A stretch of 64,000 nt of DNA from Streptomyces sp. ICC1 (GTDB taxonomy: Bacteria; Actinomycetota; Actinomycetes; Streptomycetales; Streptomycetaceae): contig NZ_CP030287.1 of NCBI RefSeq assembly GCF_003287935.1, positions 5,845,022 to 5,909,021 of the forward strand, read 5' to 3'. The notes below the pieces were generated by a model that was not told the origin of the DNA, made no database searches, and was given only the letters and a program-made list of their open reading frames with translations. The first letter of the stretch is position 1, and every line of letters begins with the position of its first letter. This document shows positions 34,534-43,405 of this stretch, piece after piece. The position numbers were made by a program, and so were the translations under genes.

Positions 34534-35559
34534 ATGCCAGGCGCCATCTACGCCGAAGGCCTGGTCAAGACCTTCGGTGATGTACGGGCTCTGGACGGCG
34601 TGGACCTCGATGTCCCCGAAGGCACCGTTCTCGGCCTGCTCGGCCCCAACGGCGCGGGCAAGACAACGACCGTGCGCGTCCTGACCACCCTGCTCCAGCC
34701 CGACAGCGGCAAGGCCGTCGTCGCGGGCATCGACGTCCTCAAGCACCCCAACGAAGTCCGCCGCGCGATCGGGCTCTCCGGCCAGTTCGCCGCCGTCGAC
34801 GAGTACCTGACCGGCCGCGAGAACCTCCAAATGGTGGGCCAGCTCTACCAGATGAGCGCCAAGGCGGCCAAGGTCCGCGCCGCCGAACTGCTGGAGCGCT
34901 TCAACCTCGGCGACGCCGCGGACCGCACGGCCAAGACGTACTCCGGCGGCATGCGCCGGCGCCTCGACCTCGCCGCGGCCCTCGTGGTCAGCCCGCCCGT
35001 GATGTTCATGGACGAGCCCACCACCGGACTCGACCCGCGCAACCGCCAGGCGCTGTGGGGGATCATCCAGGAGCTCGTCGCGGGCGGCACCACCCTGCTG
35101 CTCACCACGCAGTACCTGGAGGAGGCCGACCACCTCGCGCACGACATCTGCGTCGTCGACCACGGCAAGGTCATCGCGCGCGGCACCTCCGACCAGCTCA
35201 AGGCCCAGACGGGCGGCGAGCGCGTCGAGGTCGTCGTGCACGAGCGCGAGCACATAGCCACCGCCCGCGAGGTCCTCACGGGGTTCGGCAAGGGCGAGAC
35301 CACCGTCGAGGAGCACACCCGCAAGCTGACCGTCCCGGTCTCCGGCGGCGCCAAGCTGCTCGCCGAGGTCATCCGCGAACTGGACGGCCGCGGCATCGAG
35401 ATCGACGACATCGGCCTGCGCCGTCCCACCCTGGACGACGTGTTCATCTCCTTGACCGGCCACGCCGCGGAGCTGGCGGCCGAGGAGAACGGCGAGGCGG
35501 CCCCCGCCGACGCGAAGTCCAAGGGCGGCCGCAAGGCCCGCAAGGAGGCGGCGAAGTGA
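34534..35559 (+). CDS. DrrA-type ABC transporter ATP-binding protein, 341 aa
   Basis: Exporter ATPase of the daunorubicin-resistance group. Walker A GLLGPNGAGKTTTVRVLTTL, the signature YSGGMRRRLDLAAALV, Walker B VMFMDEPTTGLDPRNR, and the switch region LLLTTQYLEEADHLAHDICV are all present. The C-terminal part (LRRPTLDDVFISLTGHAA) is diagnostic of DrrA, with an extra Lys/Ala-rich tail (SKGGRKARKEAAK). Its stop overlaps the permease GTG. No resistance or biosynthetic genes flank it, so the cargo is unknown. Confidence 0.9.
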   Translation: MPGAIYAEGLVKTFGDVRALDGVDLDVPEGTVLGLLGPNGAGKTTTVRVLTTLLQPDSGKAVVAGIDVLKHPNEVRRAIGLSGQFAAVDEYLTGRENLQMVGQLYQMSAKAAKVRAAELLERFNLGDAADRTAKTYSGGMRRRLDLAAALVVSPPVMFMDEPTTGLDPRNRQALWGIIQELVAGGTTLLLTTQYLEEADHLAHDICVVDHGKVIARGTSDQLKAQTGGERVEVVVHEREHIATAREVLTGFGKGETTVEEHTRKLTVPVSGGAKLLAEVIRELDGRGIEIDDIGLRRPTLDDVFISLTGHAAELAAEENGEAAPADAKSKGGRKARKEAAK

Positions 35560-36413
35560 CCCTCACCTCCACGACCCCGGAACTGGCGGCGCCCCGCCCG
35601 CGCGGCGGCATCGTCCAGGGAGTCAGCGACTCCCTGGTCATGGCCAAGCGGAACCTGATCCGCATGTCCCGCATCCCCGAGATGATCATCTTCGGCGTGA
35701 TCCAGCCGGTGATGTTCGTCGTCCTCTTCAGCTACGTCTTCGGCGGCTCGATCTCCGTCGGCGGCAACACCTCGCCCGCCGCCTACCGAGAGTTCCTGAT
35801 GGCGGGCATCTTCGCCCAGACCGTCACCTTCGCCACGGCCGGCGCGGGCGCGGGCATCGCGGACGACATGCACAAGGGCCTCATCGACCGCTTCCGGTCG
35901 CTGCCCATGGCCCGCGGCGCGGTCCTGACCGGCCGCACCCTCGCCGACCTCGTGCAGACCACCCTCACGCTCGTCGTCCTGGCGGTCGTGGCGCTGCTCG
36001 TCGGCTGGCGCACCCACACCAACATCGGCGAGGTCCTGGGCGGCTTCGCCCTGCTGCTCCTGCTCGGCTACGCCTTCTCCTGGATCGGCGCCCTGATCGG
36101 CCTGTCGGTGCGCACCCCGGAGGCAGCCACCTCGGGCGGGCTGATCTGGCTCTTCCCGCTGACGTTCATCTCGAACGCCTTCGTCCCCTCCGACAACATG
36201 CCGACCTTCCTGCGGCACATCGCGGAGTGGAACCCCTTCAGCGCCACCGTCCAGGCGGCCCGCGAGCTCTTCGGGAACCTCCCGCCGGGCTACCCGACCC
36301 CCGAGGCCTGGCCGATGCAGCACCCGGTCATCGCGTCCATCCTCTGGTCGGTGCTGATCATCGTGGTCTTCCGCACGCTGGCGGTGCGCAAGTACCGCTC
36401 GGCGACGGCCTGA
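35556..36413 (+). CDS. DrrB-type ABC-2 permease, 285 aa
   Basis: Membrane partner of the upstream ATPase. Six hydrophobic segments begin at IFGVIQPVMFVVLFSYVFGG, with FRSLPMARGAVLTGRTLADL (the conserved coupling helix) and LIWLFPLTFISNAFVPSDNM, AEWNPFSATVQAARELF typical of DrrB. GTG start at 35556 with AAGGAGG upstream overlaps the ATPase stop by GTGA. A strong hairpin terminator ends the two-gene operon. Confidence 0.9.
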   Translation: MTLTSTTPELAAPRPRGGIVQGVSDSLVMAKRNLIRMSRIPEMIIFGVIQPVMFVVLFSYVFGGSISVGGNTSPAAYREFLMAGIFAQTVTFATAGAGAGIADDMHKGLIDRFRSLPMARGAVLTGRTLADLVQTTLTLVVLAVVALLVGWRTHTNIGEVLGGFALLLLLGYAFSWIGALIGLSVRTPEAATSGGLIWLFPLTFISNAFVPSDNMPTFLRHIAEWNPFSATVQAARELFGNLPPGYPTPEAWPMQHPVIASILWSVLIIVVFRTLAVRKYRSATA

Positions 36414-36446
36414 CCACGCGGCGCCCGATCACGCCCCGCACAGCAC

Positions 36447-36480
36447 TTCGCCCCGCCGGGCAGCAGCCCGGCGGGGCGAA
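36447..36480. terminator. Bidirectional terminator, 15-bp perfect stem
   Basis: TTCGCCCCGCCGGGC (36447-36461) pairs perfectly with 36466-36480 around AGCA. It lies between the convergent permease and greA genes. Confidence 0.9.
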
Positions 36481-36498
36481 ATCCTGCGAAGGGGGTGA

Positions 36499-36996
36499 TC
36501 AGCCGTTGAACGGCTTGACGTCAAGGATCTTGACCAAGGCCTTCTTGCCGTTCGGCAGCTCGTACTCGGCGTCCTCGCCGATCCTCTTGCCCATCACGCC
36601 GGTGCCCAGCGGCGACTGCGGGGAGTAGGTCTCGAAGTCCGAGGACGCGTACTCGCGCGAGGCCAGCAGGAACTCCATGGTGTCGTTCTCGTCACCGTCG
36701 AAGGCGATCTTGACGAGCGTGCCGGGGGCCACCTCGCCGTCGGAGGCGGGCGCGGTGCCGACCTTGGCCTTCTCCAGGAGCTGCGTCAGCTGGCGGATGC
36801 GGAGCTCCTGCTTGCCCTGCTCCTCCTTGGCCGCGTGGTAGCCGCCGTTCTCCCGGAGGTCGCCTTCCTCACGCGCCGCAGCGATCTTGATCGTGATCTC
36901 CGTGCGGGCGGGACCAGAGAGGTACTCCAGCTCGGCCCTCAGCTGGTCGTACGCCGCCTGGGTCAGCCAGGTGGCGCTCTCGCTCGTCTGGGTCAC
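36499..36996 (-). CDS. greA: Transcription elongation factor GreA, 165 aa
   Basis: Rescues backtracked RNA polymerase by stimulating transcript cleavage. The N-terminal coiled coil (WLTQAAYDQLRAELEYLSGP, KIAAAREEGDLRENGGYHAA) holds the acidic tip residues (Asp/Glu in EEGDLREN), and the C-terminal FKBP-like globule (SPLGTGVMGKRIGEDAEYEL) is complete. GTG start at 36996 with GAGGAG upstream. It precedes the DUF4307-mca region as in many actinobacteria. Confidence 0.95.
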   Translation of the reverse strand: MTQTSESATWLTQAAYDQLRAELEYLSGPARTEITIKIAAAREEGDLRENGGYHAAKEEQGKQELRIRQLTQLLEKAKVGTAPASDGEVAPGTLVKIAFDGDENDTMEFLLASREYASSDFETYSPQSPLGTGVMGKRIGEDAEYELPNGKKALVKILDVKPFNG

Positions 36997-37203
36997 GGGT
37001 GCTCCTCGTCGGTACAGGGGACTACAAAAGCCGCCAGCGGCGGACGAAACCACGAGCCTAACAATTCGGGACGGGAAGGGGGAGGACACCAAGCGTGTGA
37101 AGTGCGTCAGGGCGCGGCGGCGGAGCCTGGAAAGGCGGCTCCACCGGAAGGAACGGCTCCGCGGCCCGGCGTGTTGCCCGGCCCGGCCGGTTCCCGTCCC
37201 CCG

Positions 37204-37617
37204 CTACTTCGCGGAGCCGGCCTCCCGGCAGCCGATCAGGTCGATCATCGTGGCCCGGCCGGTGGTCTTCAGCGTCACGACCTCGTCCACGCGCTCGTCC
37301 TTCTGCGCGAACGTGAAGTCGGCGCGGCCCACCTCGCCGTGCGCCTCGTCCTGCGAGCTCAGCGTGCACACCCCGGTGACCGAGGCGTCCTTGCGCACTT
37401 CGAGGTGCACCTCGACGGCGCTGTCGGAGACCACCTTGAACTTGATCACCTCGGCGCTGACGTTCTGCCCGCCGACGTAGTCCCAGCCGATCCAGCCGAC
37501 CACGCCCAGCAGCCCGATGCCCAGCACCGAACCGACGATCTTGAGCTTGCGGTCCGCACGCTCGTCCGCCGACCGGCCGTAGCGGCCCTCGGGCAGCCCT
37601 TCGCGCACCGCACTCAT
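37204..37617 (-). CDS. DUF4307 membrane protein, 137 aa
   Basis: Actinobacterial protein with one membrane helix (KIVGSVLGIGLLGVVGWIGW, about 28-47) after a basic cytoplasmic N-terminus, and an outside beta domain (FKVVSDSAVEVHLEVRKDAS, VCTLSSQDEAHGEVGRADF). ATG at 37617 follows GAAGGGAACG; an in-frame upstream extension lacks support. It is divergent from mca, as usual in the group, but no function is known. Confidence 0.85.
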   Translation of the reverse strand: MSAVREGLPEGRYGRSADERADRKLKIVGSVLGIGLLGVVGWIGWDYVGGQNVSAEVIKFKVVSDSAVEVHLEVRKDASVTGVCTLSSQDEAHGEVGRADFTFAQKDERVDEVVTLKTTGRATMIDLIGCREAGSAK

Positions 37618-37670
37618 CGATCGTTCCCTTCGAGATGCCCGAACACCGCCGAATTCCGGGGCGACCCCCC

Positions 37671-37697
37671 GGAATTTTTCCACCCCCCGATTCGGTC
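37671..37697 (+). promoter_or_regulatory. Sigma-R-like promoter of mca
   Basis: GGAAT (37671-37675) is followed after 19 bp by GTC (37695-37697), one base off the GTT consensus and one longer than the usual 18. mca is a SigR target in S. coelicolor. The -35 lies in the right arm of a 10-bp perfect palindrome (37652-37661 with 37667-37676). Confidence 0.5.
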
Positions 37698-37741
37698 ACT
37701 ATAGGAGGCGTACGCCCTGACGACTCAAAGAGGATCCTGTC

Positions 37742-38623
37742 TTGACCGAGCAGCTTCGACTGATGGCCGTCCACGCCCACCCCGACGACGAGTCGAGCAA
37801 GGGCGCGGCCACCATGGCCAAGTACGTGTCCGAGGGGGTGTCCGTCCTGGTGGTGACCTGCACCGGCGGTGAGCGCGGCTCCGTCCTCAACCCCAAGCTC
37901 CAGGGCGACAAGTACATCGAGGAGAACATCCACGAGGTGCGCGCCAAGGAGATGGACGAGGCGCGCGAGATCCTCGGTGTCGACCAGGAGTGGCTGGGAT
38001 ACGTCGACTCCGGTCTGCCCGAGGGCGACCCGCTGCCCCCGCTGCCCGAGGGCTGCTTCGCCCTCGCGGACCTCGACGAGGCGGCCGGCAGCCTGGTGCG
38101 CAAGATCCGCGCCTTCCGGCCGCAGGTCATCACCACGTACGACGAGAACGGCGGCTACCCGCACCCCGACCACATCATGACCCACAAGATCTCGATGGCG
38201 GCCTTCGAGCACGCGGCCGACACCGAGAAGTACCCCGAGGCCGAGTTCGGCCCGGCGTACCAGCCGCGGAAGCTCTACTACAACCAGGGCTTCAACAAGC
38301 CGCGCACCGTCGCCCTGCACGAGGCGCTCCTCGCGCGCGGCATGGAATCCCCGTACGGGGAGTGGCTCGAGCGGTGGAAGGAGTTCCAGCGCGCCGAGCG
38401 GACGCTGACCACCCACGTGCCCTGCGGCGACTTCTTCGAGATCCGGGACAAGGCGCTCATCGCGCACGCCACGCAGATCGACCCGGACGGCGGCTGGTTC
38501 CGCGTGCCGATGGAGATCCAGCAGGACGTCTGGCCGACCGAGGAGTACGAGCTGGCGAAGTCGCTCGTGGACACTTCCCTCCCCGAGTCCGACCTCTTCG
38601 CGGGCATCCGGGAGAATGCGTAG
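37742..38623 (+). CDS. mca: Mycothiol S-conjugate amidase, 293 aa
   Basis: Zinc amidase that cleaves mycothiol conjugates of toxins, letting mercapturates leave the cell. The zinc site starts with HAHPDDESSKGAATM near residue 11 and is completed by GYPHPDHIMTHKIS. CTGGERGSVLNP and GFNKPRTVALHEALLARGM belong to the Mca branch rather than MshB, and the length fits. The TTG at 37742 is used; no ATG fits the conserved start. The next gene follows after two bases. Confidence 0.95.
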   Translation: MTEQLRLMAVHAHPDDESSKGAATMAKYVSEGVSVLVVTCTGGERGSVLNPKLQGDKYIEENIHEVRAKEMDEAREILGVDQEWLGYVDSGLPEGDPLPPLPEGCFALADLDEAAGSLVRKIRAFRPQVITTYDENGGYPHPDHIMTHKISMAAFEHAADTEKYPEAEFGPAYQPRKLYYNQGFNKPRTVALHEALLARGMESPYGEWLERWKEFQRAERTLTTHVPCGDFFEIRDKALIAHATQIDPDGGWFRVPMEIQQDVWPTEEYELAKSLVDTSLPESDLFAGIRENA

Positions 38624-38625
38624 CT

Positions 38626-38844
38626 ATGAGCGCTACGCAGGCAGCACTGAACGAGCTTCTTCCGCTGGCGGGTGACACCTTCGACAAGGACAAGGTGACC
38701 CCCGGAATCCTGGGCTTCCTCGTGTTCGCGGCCCTCGCCCTCGGGGTGTGGGGCCTGATGAAGTCGATGAGCCGGCACATGGGCCGGGTCGACTTCAAGG
38801 AAGCCCCGGAGCCCACCCCGGGGGACGGTACGCGCACCCCGTAG
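38626..38844 (+). CDS. Small membrane protein following mca, 72 aa
   Basis: A single helix (GILGFLVFAALALGVWGLMK, about 29-48) is preceded by an amphipathic N-terminus and followed by a basic, then acidic/Pro-rich tail. Its ATG is two bases past the mca stop, so the two are one transcript. Such small proteins commonly follow mca in Streptomyces; function unknown. Confidence 0.8.
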   Translation: MSATQAALNELLPLAGDTFDKDKVTPGILGFLVFAALALGVWGLMKSMSRHMGRVDFKEAPEPTPGDGTRTP

Positions 38845-38937
38845 GGGCCCGCGGCGCCCGTACGCCGCTTCGTGCGACCGCCGCCCGGCCGGCAACCGGC
38901 AGGGCGGCGGCTTCCGCACGCGCACAGGGGGCACGGC

Positions 38938-41069
38938 CTAGTGCGGGGGAAGCGGGACCGCGATCCCCATGATCTCCCGCGAGTGCAGGTTCGGGACGAG
39001 CGACAGCCGCCACGCCTGCCAGCCCTCCGACGGGTCGACCCCGCGCGCCAGGATCACCGCGTAGGACTCCAGGCAGTCCTCCAGCCGCCCGTCCCGCATC
39101 GGGTGCGGGGCCGCCGCCAGCCGCGCCAGCTCCGTGCGCGCCTCGTCCGCCTCCCCCGGGAGCGAGTACGGCAGGAGCGTGCAGCGCAGGAAGCGCGCCC
39201 AGTCCTCCCCGCGCCGGTCCCCGTAGGAGATGAACAGCCGCACCGCCTCCTCGCACAGGCCCACCGCCTGCGCCACGCGCGCGTTGCCCGCGTCCACCAC
39301 CGCCAGCTCCAGGCAGGTCCAGGCCTCCCCGTGGGCCAGCCCGATCCGCCGGAAGTCCGCCCGCGCGTCCATCAGGAGCTGCCGGGCGAAGCCGGAGTTC
39401 TTCAGGTTCCCCGTCTGCGCCGCCCGCTGGTCGCGCGTCACCCGGCCCGAGTGGTGGCGGGCGTGCGCGAGCCCGTACACGTCCCGCATCCGCGAGAACA
39501 TCGTGCGGGCCCGCTCCAGCTCCCGCACCGCCCGGTCGCGCTCCCCGGCCTCCTCCAGCGCCTGCCCGAGGTAGTACAGGGTCCACGCCTCGCCGCGCGC
39601 GTCCTCCGCCTCCCGGTGGCGGGCCAGCGCGTCGCGCAGCCGCTCCAGCGCCGGACCCGGATCCCCGTCGACGACCCGGGCCCGCCCCAGCTGGGTCAGC
39701 GCCCAGGCCTGGCCGCGGTCGTCGCGCGTGCGCCCGTACAGCTCCAGGGCCAGGCGCAGCTCCGCCTCCGCGCGCCCCACCTCGCCCAGGCGCAGGTACA
39801 CCTGGCCGAGCTGGAGGTGCGCCCAGGCCTCGCCGTGCACGCTCTCGCTCTCGCGGTGCAGGACCAGGGACTCGCGCAGCAGCCGCAGCGCCTCCGCGAG
39901 GTTCGCGCGGTCGCGCTCGACCGAGCCCAGCGCGTGCAGGGCCCACGCCCGGTCGCCGGCCAGCTCGGGCGGAGCCTGGAGCACGAGCGCCTCGCGGATC
40001 CGGGCCGAGGCCTCGGGCAGGTTGCCCTGGTGGTGCAGGGTGATGCCGAGCGAGACCAGGGCCATGCCCGCGCCGGCCTCCTGATGTGCCTCCATGTACT
40101 GGTCGACCACCGAGGTCAGGGTGGTGCGGGCCTTGTCGAGCTCACCGAGCTGGCGGGCCGCGATGCCCGTACGCCACTGCACCGAGCGGCTCAGCCGGCC
40201 CGGCTGCCCCGGCCGGCCGGCCTCCCCCTGCTGGCCCGCCTCGACGGCCTGCGTCAGCTCGTTGATCTCACCGAGCCGGTACAGGTCTCCGCGCAGCAGG
40301 CAGAAGTCGCAGAGCGCGCCCAGCAGGTCGAGCACCGCCTGCTGGTCCACGCCCTCCGAATGCCGCAGCGCCGCCGTGATGAAGCTCGACTCGTCGTCCA
40401 GCCAGCGCAGCGCCGTGTCGAGGGAGGCGAAGCCGTGGCTCCCGAAGTGGTTGGCGCGCGTGGACATCTTCCCGTCGACCATGCGGATCACGGAGTCGGC
40501 GAGCTGCGCGTACGTCCGGATCAGCCGCTCGTGCGCCGCCGCGGCCCCGGCCCGGTCCTCGTCGCGCGCCAGCCGGGCCGCCGCGTACGAGCGCACCGCG
40601 TCGTGCATCCGGAAGCGGTCCCCGCGCACGTGGTCCAGCAGCCCCGCCCGGGACAGCTCGCGCAGCAGCCGCCCGGCCTCCGCCTGGTCCGCGTCGATCA
40701 GCGCCGCCGCCGCGGCCGCGCCGAGCGAGGCCCGGCCGGCCAGGGTCAGCCGGCGCAGCAGCCGGCGCCGCTCCTCGGGCAGGGCCGCGTAGGCGAGGTC
40801 GAGCGCGGCGTCCAGGGAGTCCCCGGCGCCGCCCGCGCCCGCGCCCGCGCCCGCCGCGTCCTTGGCCGCCGCGGACTCGGCCCCCTCGGCGTCCGCGGGG
40901 CCCTCGGCGGCCGACAGGCCCTCGGGGCGCCGCGCGGTCCCGAGGGGGGCCAGTACGCGCAGCGCCAGCGGCAGCCCCGCACCCAGCGCGAGCAGCCCCC
41001 GCAAGGTCTCCTCGCAGCGGCGGTCGCCGGGTCCTCCGCGGCAGCGGCGTCGGCGGCGGTGTCGCTCAC
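38938..41069 (-). pseudogene. TPR protein with its NB-ARC ATPase part missing
   Basis: From about residue 690 of a normal NB-ARC/TPR (AfsR-like) protein onward the gene is intact: GLPLALRVLAPLG (end of NB-ARC), a winged-helix block (GLLDHVRGDRFRMHDAVRSY), and many TPRs such as GDRAWALHALGSVERDRANL and AWAHLQLGQVYLRLGEVGRA, ending at 38938. The expected P-loop ATPase region before it is absent. A GTG at 41069 overlapping the aldo/keto reductase stop begins VSDTAADAAAAEDPATAA in a different frame, as if the start and the rest of one gene had been joined with a large deletion. True lesion or assembly join cannot be told apart here. Confidence 0.65.
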
Positions 41070-42058
41070 AAGGTGCTCCAGTCCTGATCGGGGTAGCGGT
41101 GGACGGGCGCCGAGACGTCGTCCAGTGCTCGGCGGATCTCCTCCGGAAGACTAAGGGCCTCCACCGACAGGGCCGCCCCGAGCTGCGCCGACGTGCGCGC
41201 GCCGATGACCGGGGCGGCCACCCCCGGGCGGTCGCGCACCCACGCCAGGGCCACCTGGAGCGGGGTCACCGCCAGGCCGTGGGCGGCCGTCGCCACCGCG
41301 TCCACGATCCGGCGCGCCGCCTCGTCCAGGTAAGGCTCCACGAAGGCGGACAGGGTCTCCGAGGCGCCCCGGGAGTCCGCCGGGATGCCGGACCGGTACT
41401 TGCCCGTCAGGACGCCCCGGCCGAGGGGGGAGGAGGGGAGGAGGGAGACGCCGAGGTCCAGCGCCGCCGGCAGGACCTCCCGCTCCACGCCCCGCTGGAG
41501 CAGGGAGTACTCCATTTGCGTCGACGCCAGCCGGGTCCGTACTCCCGGCGCCGCGAGCTGCCAGGTCGCCGCCTTCGCCAGCTGCCAGCCGCTGAAGTTC
41601 GACACGCCCGCGTACCGCGCCCGCCCGCTGCTCACCGCGATGTCCAGCGCCTGGAGGGTCTCCTCCATGGGGGTCCAGGGATCGAAGGCGTGGACCTGCC
41701 AGAGATCGACGTAGTCCGTGTCCAGGCGGGCCAGGGAGTCGTCCAGCGCGGCCAGCAGGTGGCCGCGCGAGCCGTCGAATCGGCGGTCCGGGTCCGCGAC
41801 CCCGCCGGCCTTCGTCGCGATCACCAGGTCCCGCCGCGACACGACGGAACCGATCAATTGTCCGAGGAGGTACTCCGCCTCCCCGCCCCCGTACACGTCG
41901 GCGGTGTCGACGAGCGTGCCGCCCGCGTTCCAGAACGTCTTCAACTGCGCGGCCGCTTCCGCCTCGTCCGGTCCGTCCGCCGACCGGCCCCAGGTCAGTG
42001 TGCCGAGACCGATCCGGGAGACGCGCAGTCCGGTGCGGCCGAGATGCCTCTGCTCCAT
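41066..42058 (-). CDS. Aldo/keto reductase, 330 aa
   Basis: NADPH-dependent TIM-barrel oxidoreductase. Catalytic Asp and Tyr are in LVDTADVYGGGEAEYLLGQL, catalytic Lys in LVIATKAGG, His in VDLWQVHAFDPWTPMEETLQ, and the cofactor loop is PVIGARTSAQLGAAL. ATG at 42058 gives the conserved MEQRHLGRTGLRVSRIGLGT start. The stop overlaps GTG at 41069 by GTGA. Substrate unknown. Confidence 0.9.
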   Translation of the reverse strand: MEQRHLGRTGLRVSRIGLGTLTWGRSADGPDEAEAAAQLKTFWNAGGTLVDTADVYGGGEAEYLLGQLIGSVVSRRDLVIATKAGGVADPDRRFDGSRGHLLAALDDSLARLDTDYVDLWQVHAFDPWTPMEETLQALDIAVSSGRARYAGVSNFSGWQLAKAATWQLAAPGVRTRLASTQMEYSLLQRGVEREVLPAALDLGVSLLPSSPLGRGVLTGKYRSGIPADSRGASETLSAFVEPYLDEAARRIVDAVATAAHGLAVTPLQVALAWVRDRPGVAAPVIGARTSAQLGAALSVEALSLPEEIRRALDDVSAPVHRYPDQDWSTL

Positions 42059-42158
42059 GGGCGCTGAGACTACTGGGGCGCTGACGCGGGGCACCCGGGC
42101 GCGCTACAGTCCCCGCAGACCTACGTTACTGATGGGTAAACCGGTAAGGGGACGACAC

Positions 42159-43208
42159 ATGCGGCTCGGCATCAATCTCGGCTACTGGGGCGCTGGCATG
42201 GACGCCGACAACCTCGCCGTCGCGCAGGAGGCCGACCGGCTCGGCTACGACGTCTGCTGGGCCGCGGAGGCCTACGGCTCGGACGCGCCGACCGTCCTGG
42301 CCTGGGTCGCCGCCCAGACCGAGCGGATCGACGTCGGCTCGGCGATCCTCCAGATCCCGGCCCGCCAGCCGGCGATGACGGCCATGACGGCCGCCACCCT
42401 CGACTCCCTCACCAAGGGCCGCTTCCGGCTCGGCCTCGGCGTCTCCGGACCGCAGGTGTCCGAGGGCTGGTACGGCGTCAAGTTCGACAAGCCGCTCGCC
42501 CGGACCCGCGAGTACGTGGAGATCGTCCGCAAGGCGATGAGCCGCGAGCGGCTGTCCTACGAGGGCGAGCACTGGACCCTGCCGCTGCCCGACGGCCCGG
42601 GCAAGCCGCTGAAGCTGACCGTGCACCCCGAGCGCGAGCACATCCCGCTCTACATCGCCGCCATCGGGCCCAAGAACCTGGAGCAGACCGGCGAGATCGC
42701 CGACGGCGCGCTGCTGATCTTCCCGGCCGCCGAGCACCTGGAGGCCACCGCGCTCACGCACATCCGGGCGGGCCGCGAGAAGGCCGGGCTGACGATGGAC
42801 GGCTTCGACGTCTGCCCGACCGTGCCGCTGGCCCTCGGCGACGACGTGAACGCGCTCGCCGACATGTTCCGCCCGTACACCGCCCTGTACGTGGGCGGCA
42901 TGGGCAGCCGGAAGCAGAACTTCTACAACCAGCTCGCCCGGCGCATGGGCTACGAGAAGGAAGCCGCCGAGGTCCAGGACAAGTACCTGTCGGGCGACAA
43001 GCAGGGCGCGGCCGCCGCGATCCCGCACTCGCTGATCGACTCCACCACCCTGCTGGGGCCGGTCGAGCGCATCGCGGACGGGATGCGGGCCTACGCGGAG
43101 GCCGGGGTCACCACCCTGACGCTCGCCCCCGCCGGATTCACCCTGGAGGAGCGGATCGCCGCCCTGCGGGCCGGCACCGAGGCCATGGAGCGTGCGGGCC
43201 TCGCCTGA
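42159..43208 (+). CDS. LLM-class F420-dependent oxidoreductase, 349 aa
   Basis: Luciferase-like TIM barrel with F420-type binding features: MRLGINLGYWGAGMDADNLA, GYDVCWAAEAYGSDAPTVLA, GSAILQIPARQPAMTAMTAA and GRFRLGLGVSGPQVSEGWYG. The last two blocks match the actinobacterial F420 family (TIGR03559-like label from memory). AAGGGGACG precedes the ATG at 42159. Substrate unknown. Confidence 0.9.
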   Translation: MRLGINLGYWGAGMDADNLAVAQEADRLGYDVCWAAEAYGSDAPTVLAWVAAQTERIDVGSAILQIPARQPAMTAMTAATLDSLTKGRFRLGLGVSGPQVSEGWYGVKFDKPLARTREYVEIVRKAMSRERLSYEGEHWTLPLPDGPGKPLKLTVHPEREHIPLYIAAIGPKNLEQTGEIADGALLIFPAAEHLEATALTHIRAGREKAGLTMDGFDVCPTVPLALGDDVNALADMFRPYTALYVGGMGSRKQNFYNQLARRMGYEKEAAEVQDKYLSGDKQGAAAAIPHSLIDSTTLLGPVERIADGMRAYAEAGVTTLTLAPAGFTLEERIAALRAGTEAMERAGLA

Positions 43209-43405
43209 CCGGTCCCCTTCCGGTGACGGGTTCTGCGGCCGTGGTGGGGGCTCGGGGGGTCTTCCCCGCCACGGCCGACACAGCCAACAACGCGCGGCGG
43301 GCCCGCGGGGTTACGCCCCCGGGCCCACCGGTCGGGGTCGTTCATTCGGGCGAGTCGGGGGCGCACCCGGTTGCCCGGCCCGCGAATCGGCTTTTGACTC
43401 GACGT

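Noticed and set aside
34534..36413. Drug self-resistance exporter of a biosynthetic gene cluster
   Set aside because: DrrA/DrrB-type pairs are common in core genomes; no biosynthetic genes are nearby.
38872..41154. 760-codon plus-strand frame opposite the TPR gene
   Set aside because: Antisense shadow with Arg/Pro/Gln-rich sequence; the minus strand shows regular TPRs.
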